Shown here one piece after another: positions 1 through 10,531 of a stretch of 64,000 nt of DNA. Source of the stretch: Oreohelix idahoensis (taxonomy: Eukaryota; Mollusca; Gastropoda; Stylommatophora; Oreohelicidae); contig JAMPIV010012437.1 in assembly GCA_024509875.1 (NCBI GenBank), forward strand, positions 43,155-107,154. The letters are read 5' to 3'. The notes beneath the pieces were generated by a model, which did no database searches, was not told the DNA's origin, and saw only the letters and a list, made by a program, of their open reading frames with translations. The first letter of the stretch is position 1. Every line of letters begins with the position of its first letter. A program made the position numbers and the translations under genes.

Positions 1-499
1 GAGTTTGATAATCAACAAGGCTCTAGACCAACAAGATCAACAGTAACAATTTTTAATTAACTATAACTATTATATTAACAACTATTATTTTTAAACCATG
101 GAAATCCTCCATCTTTAATAAAGTTTTCTAAAGATTTCATTAAGACCATCCAACCTGTTGTGCTGCCTGTCGTGGCGAGATAGGTGAACCCTCGATACAG
201 TTGAGAAAGGGGAAGTACACAGATATGTTTTTCACAAGCGCAATAGTGCAAGTCTGTGGAGAAATAATATATACTGAAATTAAATATAACACCATAAGCA
301 ATGGCTATTAACAACACAAAACTGTTACTGCACTGCAAGTCTTTGTTTGTGTTCCTGTCAAAGTGTTGATAAATCCCTCGCAAGGTTTGTACTATGTTTT
401 CTGATTCCTCCAAAAACAGGCCTTGTAAGGCTTCTATATGTGTTTGTATATACACTTCTAGCATGCACATCTGCTATATTTTTGTCAGATTACACCACT

Positions 500-760
500 T
501 TCTTGCCATGTGTAGTTCCCAGGTTTCTGAAGAGACAAAGAAAGAATTGGACTAAGGCATGCTGTAGAAGGCAACTAATATTAGTTTGTGTGTGGGGCCG
601 ACAACCTCATCGTGTAAAATAAATTGTCACAGATACCACCCCTGCAAGAGCATATGAATTTCTTGGTGCAGGCTTCCTGCAAGGGATCAGCTGCTGTGGT
701 GGCTCCATGCTCCATAAGGAGCACAAACGAAGATGATGAATGATCATAGCAATTTCTCAA
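500..760 (-). repeat. Interspersed repeat 'S', about 260 bp
   Basis: Read on the minus strand this matches copies at 4705-4955, 46860-47110 and 56430-57000. Shared blocks include a gaagcctgcaccaa-like stretch, a gatgaggttg-like stretch and a terminal cagaaacctgggaact-like stretch. It has no coding capacity and the ends are fuzzy. Four diverged copies in 64 kb suggest an old SINE or MITE. It lies in or downstream of the third GILT intron. Confidence 0.6.
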
Positions 761-817
761 AGTTGCAGGGACAAACAAATATGTAAAAAAAATAGGAGTA
801 CAACAAGGATACAACAA

Positions 818-948
818 GCAAGAGGGAATTGCATTGGGAACATATTGAAATCAAAATCAACACAAAAATAAGAATCTTCTGCTCGAATGTCAAGTCAGTC
901 CTATTGTATGGCTCTGAAACATGGAGAACAACAAAAACAACAACCACC
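818..948 (+). mobile_element. LINE A fragment (RT C-terminal part)
   Basis: About 130 bp align with the LINE A region that encodes the segment after the FADD box, including the run gtcagtcctattgtatggct, also seen at 13975 and 45770. Both ends are truncated and the frame is broken. It is a dead relic in the GILT intron, 70 bp from exon 3. Confidence 0.75.
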
Positions 949-1016
949 GTCACTATTTCTTGAATAGACTGTTTACTGGAATGTTTGTTAACAGACTTTA
1001 TTTAACTCCTACTTAC

Positions 1017-1091
1017 CTCAATAATGTTCCCATCACACTCGTCTGGGCCATGTTGACATTCAAACTGCCAGCGGTTGTCAACTTGCTTTTC
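1017..1091 (-). CDS. IFI30-like: GILT gene 1, coding exon 3 (CQHG signature)
   Basis: Third coding exon of a gamma-interferon-inducible lysosomal thiol reductase. It encodes 25 residues, from EKQVDNRWQF to DECDGNIIE, containing the family signature C-Q-H-G-x2-E-C-x2-N-x2-E. The cysteine that should follow the final E would come from the next exon. It is flanked by an AG acceptor (cttaacaatcag on minus) and a strong donor, gtaagtag. Both junctions are phase 0, matching the ends of exon 2. GILT reduces disulfides of endocytosed proteins in lysosomes; in invertebrates it is linked to immune responses. No frame damage is visible. Signature, splice sites and phase all agree, so the call is strong although the exon is short. 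The rest of the gene is off the left edge. Confidence 0.93.
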
Positions 1092-1179
1092 CTGATTGTT
1101 AAGAAAACAAGTTTTAAGAAACACTGAAAGAATTACAGAGTCAAAATAGAAGACTAAAAAAAATCTATGCTATAACATA

Positions 1180-1440
1180 CTTATTAAGCATACAATGGGC
1201 TATGCGATTAGAGCTCTTGCCTCAATCAGCAGATCTCCAGTGTTTTGTGAACAAAACATGGTAGCTTTAACACTTGTCCACCCTGCTGTAAATGGGTACC
1301 TGACTGTGCTTGAATAAGGGAAGGCAAAGGCAGTGAACTAGTCACCTTGCCTCATAAAGCTGGACTTAGTAAAGTCTCTAACACTTCACTTCTCTTTGGC
1401 AGTATTTGCTATGGGCCTACTTTTACCTTTTTTAAAAAAT
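1180..1440 (+). repeat. Diverged SINE-like repeat
   Basis: This contains a block (gggcaaaggca-like ... gcctcataaagctgg ... gtctctaacactt) also found at 43250-43345. A separate tail block (cacttcacttct..ggcagt) is also found at 46410-46440. A tRNA-like head (ggctatgcgattagagctcttgcc) starts it. The ends are uncertain, and it is old. Confidence 0.4.
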
Positions 1441-4094
1441 ATACTTACTATATACCATTCCATTTAATAAAAAATATCAGATTTCTAGCACACTGGTAGT
1501 ACAGCTGGTATCTAGAAACCCCTTACACTTTTTTTACTGTCAAAATGCCCCCTTGAACTACATAATTTGTCTTCTGCCCAATACTGTACACATTTAGTCT
1601 ACGGTACTCATTCTCAGACACACAGGGTGCATCAACAATTATTTATGGGTTACAATTAAGATATACAGTGTCTATAATGGCAGATATTTTCAGTTGCATA
1701 AATGTGATTATGGTATCATGTCTCCTTTTCATTACTGTAAATTGAGTAACTGAAAGTGCAAAATTGTATGAACGTGCATGTGTATTTTTTCCTCTGTCCT
1801 AAAATGGTAGTTTCCCCATTTCAGTCATAGTGTCAATGAGCAGGAGGACAGTGTGAAAGCCTGGGCTGTTTGAGATGACACCTAAGTCAATATTTATTTG
1901 TCATTATAGCAGGCATTCTTAAAAATGCACAAGCCTGCAAAACAATAACAAACACATAGATACTAGACATACATGAGTATAAAATCATACAAGGTAAACT
2001 ATCACTCACAACATCCTGTAAAATGTAAAGGATGCCGTCACATGCCCATTGAGGCATATTGGGAATTTGGTGTTAGGCACATATTTTCTTGACCCTCAGC
2101 ACACTAGGGGTGATGTGGTCAGCATCATGTCGGAAACCTTAACCTTTCCAGAGTTGTTCTGGTACCCAATTCATGAGGCTGTGTCGACCCCGGAGTCGTT
2201 TGTGTAGTGAGGTCTGGATCATATCTCGACAATCATTCAAAATTATACACCGCGCAACACCCGTGGAAGCAAATGACCACTGAAACGCCAGCTTAGTACA
2301 TGTAGTATCGGAAGATACGCTAGGCTATTCAACATGGAGACAGCGAAAAGTGTAGATGTTGGGAATATTTCGGAAGTCAGTGTGCAAATATACATGGAGT
2401 ACATTGTTAAAGAAAGACCCGATTTGATAATAAAAATCATTAGCCTTAGGCAGATAGCAATAGTTTCACTGGATGTGGTGTAGAGCAGTAGTTACTGTGA
2501 ATAGAAGACAGTGGAACATGAACCTTGTTGTGTTTTTCCCTGTTTTTGCTGCTCCAGTGAAAAGTCAGATAAACTATAGAATAAGTTAGATATCGATATG
2601 GATAGAGCTCATTCATATGAGTAATATAAGCCTTAGATGGAGGAAATCTGTTCAGAAATAAGGACTCCAGACTTATTTTAGATGTGTCATCAGAGTACAC
2701 TTTGCCTTACCTACACGATTTTGGGTGAATGAAAAATGCTCTGGCCTAATTGTTCTCTCGTACATTCAGAAGAACACTATATAAGGGGAAGAAATTGAAG
2801 GCACAAACACTCTCGCCGCTAAATTCAAACTACAGACATGGAGAACAGCATCTGCATCAACTCCTTTGCCATCTGCAGAAGTGTGAGCAGACTGTAAGAA
2901 CCTTTAAAAGCCTTTCTGTGATTGAGGGTAAGCGAGATGTTAATGATATATTTATATATGTAAATATATTATCAATGTGTGCTTATGGCAATATTGGTTT
3001 GTGTAGAATCTCATTGTGCTATTTCTGGAGGAGAACCCGACGTGTGTTGGTTTAGTTTAATTGTGTATTAAATAGTCGAACGAATGGATTGAGCTGAATG
3101 TAGGTGGAAAGCGTTTTAAAGATATTATGCTTGATGGAACTGACATTCCAAACTGGAAGAAGGAATGGTTTGATAAATGACACAATGATTACCATAAGGC
3201 CTAGATGATTAAAAGGAAGCTTATCATTGACAGCAATGTAAAAGTGTGTTTACCGGAATAGTGTTACCTATGACTTATACTGTCTAATAGGGTATACCTC
3301 AGTGATGTCTGAACTGTCTCACTATACCTCCTGTCTGGATAAGGAGATAGTTGAACGATACTACCTAGGAAATTATATGTTTCAGGCCATATCTTGCACT
3401 GAGTGTCACACTACTCCCGTGAGTCATAGTCAGCCGCTGGATGATCTTGTTGTTTAAGAGCCTACTGTGTATGAGTGAGGCCGCAACCATTGACATCTCA
3501 ATGTATTGGGAAACCCGCAGATGTGGGGTTTGCTCAGTTCAACTTAAGCTGACCGAATCCTGAATTGGGAGCATTCAAGCTAAGTAGCTCTAATCAGGGC
3601 TGCTTCATGATACATAGTGATCCACAACAAATATATGAGACTAATTGTATGATGAATTATAGACTGATGGTATAAACCCACAGATTATTGACAGTCATTT
3701 TTAGCCCAATTGACATTCTTACTCAAGAAAAGTGAAAGACTAATTCAAAGCGAGTACAAGAGAAAGAGACAGAGTTATTAATAGTTTAATTGTGGAACAT
3801 TTTCCTCAAGAATCCAGTTTACACAAGTAATATGGACTTTCATAAGTAAATTGAATAATCTGTGTAAATATAAATAGTGCTATTGAATTTTAAATTTTAC
3901 GTGACTTGATTTATATTATTCACAGAAAATCAAAGAGATCATGTACATAATTAAAGCTAATAATTGTAGTTAGTGTTTATTGAATCATTTTCGTTGGTTC
4001 AAAGTTCTTGTTTGATTTTAATTACCCCTAGATAGTTTTAGTCATAGGTGGGTCTGTGAGGGGAGGCACACTGATAGCTAGGATTGCAACTTAC
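1441..4094. other. Intron 2 of GILT gene 1, no recognised features
   Basis: AT-rich sequence without a convincing exon, tandem repeat or transposon end. Short open frames at 2243-2440, 2446-2700 (minus) and 2750-3055 (plus) have no recognisable motif and no codon structure that I can support. Confidence 0.4.
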
Positions 4095-4250
4095 CATGTC
4101 ACCTTGAGTATCTGTACAGCCTGACTTAACCTATGACCTCGATACACCATTACTTTTTCTGAGAATGGGGTATTTCTTTTAAGACCAGTTTCTATCTAGC
4201 ACTATCCTGGTATCCTATGATACACCTAATTGTCTCCCATCCTACACACT
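4095..4250 (+). repeat. Interspersed repeat 'U'
   Basis: The reverse complement of 49490-49640 matches this stretch, sharing gagaa-ggggta, taagacca and actatcctggtatc. Only two copies are in the window, in opposite orientation. The family is unknown. Confidence 0.5.
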
Positions 4251-4359
4251 CAATAGCCTCTTGCAACAGTTTGCAGTCTAAAAAATCCCACCTCAACTGC
4301 AGATTGAACAATGGACCACCAGCTAGGAAGCCAGTGCACTAACTACTGCGGCTCTACAT

Positions 4360-4703
4360 GATCCTGTGACCCCACATAATGTCTCTCAGGTAGATATTTG
4401 GTCACGGAAGTATTCATTATAAGAAACAGAGAAGCTATATATGATCATCATCCTGTGACACCACACAATGTCTCTCAGGTAGATATTTGGTCACAGAAGT
4501 ATTCATTATAAGAAACAGAGAAGCTATATATGATCCTGTGACACCATATAATGTCTCTCAGGTAGATATTTGGTCACGGAAGTATTCATTATAAGAAACA
4601 GAGAAGCTATATATGATCATCATCCTGTGACACCACACAATGTCTCTCAGGTAGATATTTGGTCACAGAAGTATTCATTATAAGAAACAGAGAAGCTATA
4701 TAT
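4360..4703. repeat. Four-unit tandem repeat with 172-bp higher-order period
   Basis: Units run 4360-4442, 4443-4531, 4532-4614 and 4615-4703. Odd units are 83 bp and start gatcctgtgac. Even units are 89 bp with an extra atcatc at the start. The pattern is two copies of a 172-bp dimer, so a monomer doubled, diverged by 6 bp, and the dimer doubled again. It lies in intron 2 of the GILT gene. Confidence 0.92.
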
Positions 4704-4704
4704 G

Positions 4705-4955
4705 ATCCTCATCATTTTCCTTGTTCGCTCCTTTTGGAGCAAGGAGCCTCTGCTGTAACTGGTCCCCTTGTAGGAAACCTGCCCTAAGTATTCACATGCT
4801 CATGAAGCAGGGGTATCGTTAGCAATTTGATTTACATGATGAGGTTGCCAACCCCATTGACAACCTCCTATTAATCACCTTGTACGACATCCCTAAAGGG
4901 ACAGTAGTCCTATTCTTTCTCTGCTGCATCAGAGACCCCTGGTAACTACATGGGG
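4705..4955 (+). repeat. Interspersed repeat 'S', plus-strand copy
   Basis: Same family as 500-760 and 56430-57000. Shared landmarks are ggagcaaggagcc-like, gatgaggttgccaacccca and ctgcatcagagaccc-like. It abuts the tandem array at 4360-4703 and ends about 90 bp before GILT exon 2. Confidence 0.6.
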
Positions 4956-5047
4956 TAAGCCATATATGAATAGAGAATAATTGTTAATTTCACAGGAACT
5001 TCAAACAAGGCACTGTGGCCATTACTGTTTACTAATCTGTTCCTTAC

Positions 5048-5233
5048 CACTGCATTTCCATATGGTATGAGAGTCAAATTTACAATTGCTGAAATTTTCA
5101 CATAGGTCGGATACAGCATGGTATAAATGAAGGTTTTGCAGTCTGGACAAAGACTCTCATAGTAAAGTGCGAAGTTAACTTGGTCAACATCTTGTCGGAG
5201 AGTCCATTCATACTTCCTGCACTGCTCATATAC
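5048..5233 (-). CDS. IFI30-like: GILT gene 1, coding exon 2 (CXXC active site)
   Basis: Exon of 62 codons encoding the thioredoxin-like core of a GILT protein. It starts VYEQCRKYEWTL, then FALYYESLCPDC with the redox pair C-P-D-C, then LYPTYVKISAIV, and NLTLIPYGNAV at the end. NLT is an N-glycosylation sequon at the position where many GILTs carry one. The acceptor on minus is ttttctaaag and the donor is gtaaggaa. Phase is 0 at both ends, so it joins exon 1 (ends ASACG) and exon 3 (starts EKQ) without loss of frame. The family transfers electrons through the CXXC pair to reduce cystine bridges at acidic pH in lysosomes. Both active-site cysteines are present, so the product is predicted to be catalytic. 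Introns of 2738 bp (5' side) and 3956 bp (3' side) flank it. Confidence 0.95.
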
Positions 5234-5574
5234 CTTTAGAAAAGGAAAAACATGCAGAAAATTGTTGCATTACAGTGTATATATACAAAACATTGTGGTA
5301 AAGTTTATGCACCTTCCCTTTGCTAGATGCAATTTTAATTCATTCTGTGATGTGGCTAGCACACAATCAAATTTCTTTTGGGTCTACTCTTTGCTGGTAT
5401 AATAGAGAAATATCATTAAAGAAATGAACAGAACATACATGGTGATAAAATGGACAAGACGGACATATTTTCTGCCCTCTGCCCTAGTAAGACGAATTAC
5501 CAATTTTTTTTTTAAACATTAAAAAAAGAGAACTAGCAGAATGCACAGGACAGAAACACTTAGAGTGATCTGAT

Positions 5575-5925
5575 TGAAGGCCTATAATCCACCGGGAGGG
5601 GGGGGGGGATGATTTTGGCCAGGAATTCAGGCAGTGCCTGAGGGCCTACAGCAGTAGGGGGGCCCACTCCCCCCTAGCCTCCATCTGGCTTAATCAACTC
5701 AAGTGAACAATCCATTATTGTCCGGGGGCCCAGATGACTGTCAGTCAACACCTGCTTGCTCCAGAGGGAACTGAAAGGTAGAGAGGAAGCAATGGCGTTA
5801 ACGAGGGTGCAAGGGTGGAGGTTTGCCCTGGTGGCAGCAGGAGGGGTGTGCCATTTGACACTATTATGAAGGTACTGTACAGCTTAAAACTCTGCTTGCA
5901 AGCATAATATATTTTTCTGTGTTTT
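5575..5925 (+). repeat. Interspersed repeat 'T' with G-rich head
   Basis: The last 130 bp (gtgccatttgacactatta ... tgcttgcaagcataata) match 46760-46825. Both copies are preceded by a run of G (10 G near 5600; 20 G at 46716). The family is unknown. The run of G suggests slippage inside the element rather than a unique locus feature. Confidence 0.5.
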
Positions 5926-6061
5926 AATACAAGGGAAATTAGTAAACAGTAAAAACATGTGGTTCAATTAGGGGACAGTAGACTGGAGGTTGCCATGTTG
6001 GCCAAAAATGTGGCATTTTGAATCAGAATTTGTTTCTGGATTTTTTTTCCGCCTCAGTGTC

Positions 6062-6411
6062 TGTCGAACGTTATTATTTTTGACAAAGCTTGAAACAGGG
6101 TTGGGTTAAGGTTAGCTGTAATGTAAACATACCTTGTATATAGCCAATCGGGCAATATGTCAGAAGCAGTTTCCTGTTCCAAACTTCTACCAAAGATGCT
6201 TTCAAAGAAAGCTAAAGTGCAAGTATAAAACTTAATTACATGAAACAATAAAATTAGTGATCTTGACTGAAAAATATATTTGGTAGATGCTGAGGACAGT
6301 AGACAAAATCTACAAATTGATTCCAGAGTGGCTATCCATATTTATGTTACAGCTAGTCTTAACCTAACCCCAACCCTGTTTCGAGCTTTGTCAAAATTAA
6401 TAACGTTGACA
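6062..6411. mobile_element. Fold-back MITE-like element, about 350 bp
   Basis: The arms 6062-6135 and 6340-6411 are inverted repeats of about 70 bp. Both contain aacgttatt-a-ttttgacaaagc, aaacagggttggg and a tagctgtaa-type end. The outer ends read tgtc-aacgtt. There is no coding sequence between the arms, so this is most simply a non-autonomous DNA transposon. Target duplication was not resolved. It is within intron 1 of GILT gene 1. Confidence 0.6.
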
Positions 6412-6812
6412 AATGCTTGAAGCTGTTTTAAAAATTTTAAATTCCACTTGAAGCAAGATACTGCTTCTTTGACCAATGTGGTGGCCTCCAATCAACTTTC
6501 CCAAACTTGGGCTTAATGTTTCACTGAAGTCTGTGAAATGAGTTTTCCTGAAAGAGTTATTCAGAAAATAATCAAAGAACATGCTGTATAAAAACATTAA
6601 AATGTTGCATAAAAGCATTATTTTTGTTTGAAGTAAAACTCTTGCAATATTATTAAAATTAGTGTTGACTGCTATGTTCATTACTTCAGTTGATATGAAG
6701 AACGCTAGAATGTATTCTTCGGCGGAAGAACACTGGAACGTGTTCTTCGGCGTCATCCAAAAGTCACCCACGTCGTCAGTGTTAGGATTCCTAAACCTAA
6801 CCCCCTTATTAT

Positions 6813-7024
6813 CTTCTTCTTCTTCTTCCGTCCTTAGCCACCGACCGTCAAAGCAGTCAGTGGCCATTACGCCTAGTGGCGTCTTAGGGCAACAGCAGAT
6901 AGGTTTTCTTTGCCATTGTTTCCCATCACGCCTATTGGCGTCTTTAGGGCAACGGCAAATCAATCCATCCGCTGTTGTTTCCGTAATCGAAGTGACTGGC
7001 AAACGGGTGATCAGCCCGTTGCCC
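6813..7024 (-). mobile_element. LINE C 3' fragment, 212 bp, with 14-bp TSD
   Basis: A 5'-truncated LINE C tail: the (GAA)n end is at the left, followed by the conserved end that encodes TTRRDGH in better copies. Flanking duplications aacccccttattat at 6799-6812 and 7025-7038 bound it exactly. It belongs to the subfamily also at 42445-42567 (gtcttagggcaacagcagat). It sits in GILT intron 1. Confidence 0.88.
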
Positions 7025-7160
7025 AACCCCCTTATTATAGCATCTCTGAATTCTTTTTTAAGGCCATATCAAACAGATGGCCCACTGTCCTTCATTTCAA
7101 TCTTCTTTTTCCTTTCCCAATATCTACATTTTGGAAGACATTCTCATAACTGATTTTATA

Positions 7161-7918
7161 CTTACTTAGTTGTTCCTCTTCTACCGTGAGGTGTAGAGGT
7201 TTGTAAGAGAGAGTGCCATACTATTCTATCAGCTGTCTTCCTCCTGGCTTGGTTCCATTCTAGTCCTCGGCCCTTCAAAGATTGTCTAATGTTGTCCTCC
7301 CAGCGGACTTTAGGTCATCCGGGAGGTCTGGACCCCGGGCTCTTAATTTCCCATGCTTGTCATGGTAGTCGATCTTCTCCCATTCTGCAGACATGGCCAA
7401 ACATCTCAGTTGGGACTGTTCTACTTGGGTCTGCAGGGGTTGGGTTTTTAGGCCTTGACGTATCGTCTGGTTGCGGACCATGTCTCTTCTTGTTACTTCA
7501 ACAACCATCCGCAGATACCTCATTTCTGAGGTTTGGATCTGACTTTTGTGGGTTGTAGTCATTGTCAATGACTCGCATCCATACGTCAAGACTGGGACAC
7601 AGGTGGAGCAGTATACAGCCATCTTCGTCTTCTTACCAACTTTGCTGAGGTATGCTCGATTTATAGCTTGAAAACGTCTCCCAGCTGCTGCTCTTCGGGT
7701 AGCCAACTCTTCATTGATTCCTCCCTTCTGGTCTATAGCAGCTCTAAGGTATTTAAAGTGGTCGACCTGCTCCAGGACCTGTTCTCCCAGCTCTGATGTC
7801 TTCTTTCCTCTCGTGATCTCACCATGGTTTTTGTTTTCGAGCTGCTCATGATCATCCCTCTCTTCTCCAGCTCTTCCTTCTAGACTTGCAGGTTGGATTG
7901 AAGATGTGCCACTGATTT
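7161..7918 (-). mobile_element. LINE B 3' fragment, 758 bp, with 12-bp TSD
   Basis: The target duplication actgattttata at 7149-7160 and 7919-7930 bounds the insert. The minus-strand frame at 7275-7706 encodes the C-terminal region after the polymerase core. It shares YGCESLTMT, EVTRRDMVRNQTIRQGLK and P-Q-A-like blocks with the longer LINE B at 40678-42226. The 5' end is truncated. The insertion lies only 41 bp from the splice donor of GILT exon 1 (7971). Confidence 0.9.
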
Positions 7919-7971
7919 ACTGATTTTATAAAGAAAACAAATAGCCTAGGCCTAAGGAAAGCCAAACTTAC

Positions 7972-8112
7972 ACCACACGCCGAAGCTACTTCTTCAGAAT
8001 CACACCAAAATCTTGTGGGGACATTACAAGCTGATGCAGACACGTAAACTTGTAAGGTAGTCACAATACAGATGAAGAGAAAGAGCTGAACGCGATCCAT
8101 TGCCGCCACCAT
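7972..8112 (-). CDS. IFI30-like: GILT gene 1, first coding exon (signal peptide)
   Basis: Start exon of 47 codons. The first ATG is at 8112 (MVAAMDRVQ); a second ATG four codons on (MDRVQ) could also serve. Residues about 8-22 are hydrophobic (LFLFICIVTTLQVYV), a secretory signal peptide. Then follow SACNVPTRFWCDSEEVASACG, the saposin-like Cys-rich start typical of GILT (C-x-P-x2-W-C-S-x-E-I/V-A-x2-C-G). The donor gtgtaagt gives phase 0 into exon 2, which supplies VYEQC. GILT precursors enter the ER and go to lysosomes or are secreted. No TATA box is obvious in the next 100 bp (8113-8210). No frame damage is seen. Confidence 0.93.
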
Positions 8113-8464
8113 TTTGATATAATCACATGGTAGTCACGAGCATGCACAATTATAATTCAATATATGCCTGATTATTTTAACACAGTTGATCTCTCTCTCT
8201 TTTTTTTTTAATCAGCACATTGTTGTGTCATTAGCATCATTAAAATAATTATTAAAGTCTTATGAGGTGCAATATTTTCTTATTATGTTTTACAATTAAT
8301 ATGTATTGATTGAATGTGATTAAAAACTGCATGCTTATTTTAAAGCAAATTATGGAGAAAAGATTGTTAATAATTGCCAATTTGGCAATTACATCAATCA
8401 CGCGCAACTCTTGACGCACGTGACGTGGAACGTGAGTATTTTGGTCATCCACGTATGATGTCTG

Positions 8465-8695
8465 TGGCCTAATGGATATGAACGCAGTTTCATAATCCAG
8501 ATATACCAGGTTCGAAACCTGCTGCAGGCGGTTTGGTAGCAGATCGCTTTGTGTGGATTTTTAACAATGGTATAAGCGCCGTACCGTTCAGAAAGCAATG
8601 GCAAACTACTGAATGTTTTGCCTAGAAAAATCAAATACAGCCAATAAAAGCTGGGGTTGATTGCCACGTCCTGTAAAGGATAAGCAACTAACTTT
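8465..8695 (+). repeat. tRNA-derived SINE (tRNA-Arg-like head)
   Basis: The head has a box A-like tggcctaatgg and box B-like ggttcgaaacc at tRNA spacing. The first seven bases gtctgtg can pair with tgcaggc after the T-arm, with several wobbles. The anticodon arm does not fold well, so this is not a functional tRNA gene. The body is about 160 bp, with no recognised LINE tail. It lies 350 bp upstream of the GILT start codon. Confidence 0.6.
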
Positions 8696-8701
8696 AACGT
8701 A

Positions 8702-8990
8702 TGATGTCACGCAATTTTTGCCTTTTTAACCCAATAACCCAGACCCCTCTTATGTGACGTCACAAATGTACGGCAGTATCTGCCATGGAACTAACTCGAC
8801 CTTTTTTATGAGGATGGAGGTTAAAAAATCTATCTTCAGAGTTCAGACACGATTTGTGAAAGAAGCGATCTTCACTCACATTTTTTGTGTGACGTCACAT
8901 TTCTTAAAACTCCTCTCCACATATCGTCACAAAATGTTAGACATCCCTTCTCCTTCTACTGTGTGACGTCATATGTGGACGACCCCCACA
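8702..8990 (+). repeat. Repeat with three TGACGTCA palindromes
   Basis: Exact CRE-type palindromes tgacgtca occur at 8755-8762, 8890-8897 and 8964-8971, with a variant tgatgtca at 8702-8709. Flanks are t/gtgtgacgtcac. I recall this kind of spaced tgtgacgtcac pattern from dispersed repeats in many invertebrates, so a transposon remnant is the likelier origin. Position 590-860 bp upstream of the GILT start also allows a CREB/ATF-type regulatory role. Confidence 0.5.
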
Positions 8991-9049
8991 TATGGATCTA
9001 AAGAAAAAGTTAACAAATTCGGGATTGGAAATTATGTTCCCATGTAACA

Positions 9050-9297
9050 AATGAACTACTTGGCAAAGTCTGGGAGAGAGAGGAAATATCAGTAGAATGG
9101 AAGGAAGGTTATCTGGTCAAGTTGCCTAAGAAGGGAAATTTACAAGAGTGCACAAATTATAGGGGAATATCAGTGCCAGGAAAAGTTTTAAACAGAATCA
9201 TCCTTGAGAGAAGAGTCCGTAGACAAGCAACGAGGAGATGAAAAAGCAGGTTTTTCGACAAAACAGATCCTGTACAGACCAGATAGCCACACTGTCG
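9050..9297 (+). mobile_element. LINE A-prime fragment
   Basis: About 250 bp aligned to LINE A codons for the start of the RT domain (GKVWEREE, EWKEGYLVKLPKKGN, NYRGI, VPGKVLNRIILE). A gap removes a few codons after NYRGI and the frame is broken near 9210. Truncated at both ends. Confidence 0.8.
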
Positions 9298-9300
9298 TAA

Positions 9301-10531
9301 ATTTTTAAATAGATAAGTCACAAGATATTTATGGTCCCGTCTGAGCAGAGGTGATAGTGGTAAATATGTGAGAATAATGGTGTAAGAAATAGATTTTCAA
9401 GAGGGAATAGTGTAAGAGGAAGATCTGTCTCTGGAGTGAGTAGTTTCTCTAATCCAGCCTATTGATACGACTACATTTTAATATCAGACGACCGTTTTTT
9501 CCCTATATGAAATATAAGTTACACTAAACACGCCCACGCACACACAATTATGTGACAACAATACGCACAAACGTGAAAAACTATGGATAATTGGGTATGG
9601 GCCTGACCAACACACTAAATTAAGTTTTGTTTAGTTTATTATCACTCAAACTTTACAACGTCAAACATATAGAGAAATCAAATAAATCAAGTTTACAGAT
9701 ATATGAAAATAACCGAATAAGTGCCCTCCCATTGTTGAGAAAAAAATCCCAAAAGAAGTTAATAACCCCAAAGGTCAAAGATAAACACTAGATTACAAGA
9801 TAGACTGTGGAGAACAAGTTCCCACTAAATTACTACTCAGTAAAGTACTCAGGTTGGCGAAATAAAAAAAGAAGAAGTTAGTACAATGATTGTAACAAAG
9901 GAAAATATTTACTCTCTCTCTCTCTGTCTCTCTCTGCCTCTCACTCTGTCATCTGTGGCCACAAACACTCTTGCTTACCTAAAAATGGTGTAAGTATCCC
10001 TTGGAAAAAAGTACAATAGTATGAACCTATATTGTCAGGTGGGTTGCCCAAATTTGGCCCCAGACCAGCCTTGGTATCTAATAATAATTACAAGGTGGTC
10101 GCCAAAGTTGATGGTTTAATTTTTCCTGGATGAGTCCTGTATCACCGCATGTAGTTATTGAAGCAAGGCGTACTCTGGACGTTCACAGTTGAAGAAGAGG
10201 ATAAAGTAATTCCCTTATTGTTAACATCTGGTTGCGAAGCTAAATGTTATCATATATAAAACTGATAATGATGGTAAATCCTATCGGCTAACTCTTATGG
10301 TGAGTACCGATTTTGAAACAGCGTAGTTTTCTGGATCACTCCGTTGCCACGACTGTCAAACGTCAGGAATATATGTTCTTTCGTATGCCCAGTGGGCTGG
10401 AAAATTATGATATATAATTCTGGGTAATGTACCGTCCAGTTACAATTAATCTTATTGTTTCTCTTGGTCTCTCTCTGAATGAAGATAGAGGACCGAACAG
10501 GTCAAAAAAATCGAAGACCCAAATAATAATA
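9301..10531. other. No recognised feature; short CT-rich tract
   Basis: AT-rich. A (CT)n-like tract lies at about 9913-9950. I see no exon, transposon end or RNA gene. Confidence 0.4.

Larger units (their letters stand above)
1..1016. other. GILT gene 1 intron, truncated by the window edge
   Basis: Apart from the repeat S copy and the LINE A fragment I see nothing recognisable. The open frame at 75-470 (minus) follows an AG but does not resemble the next GILT exon, which should start with a residue pair ending in cysteine. The remaining GILT exons are therefore probably left of position 1. Confidence 0.5.

Noticed and set aside
75..470. Next GILT exon at 75-470 (minus)
   Set aside because: An AG precedes it but the residues show none of the GILT features expected after the CQHG exon (Cys pair, helix before the LEHE segment).
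6662..7153. Coding frames at 6397-7153
   Set aside because: They run across the boundaries of a LINE C fragment fixed by a 14-bp duplication and have no motif of their own.
8465..8535. Functional tRNA-Arg gene
   Set aside because: Promoter boxes and an acceptor-like pairing exist but the anticodon arm does not fold and a SINE body follows.
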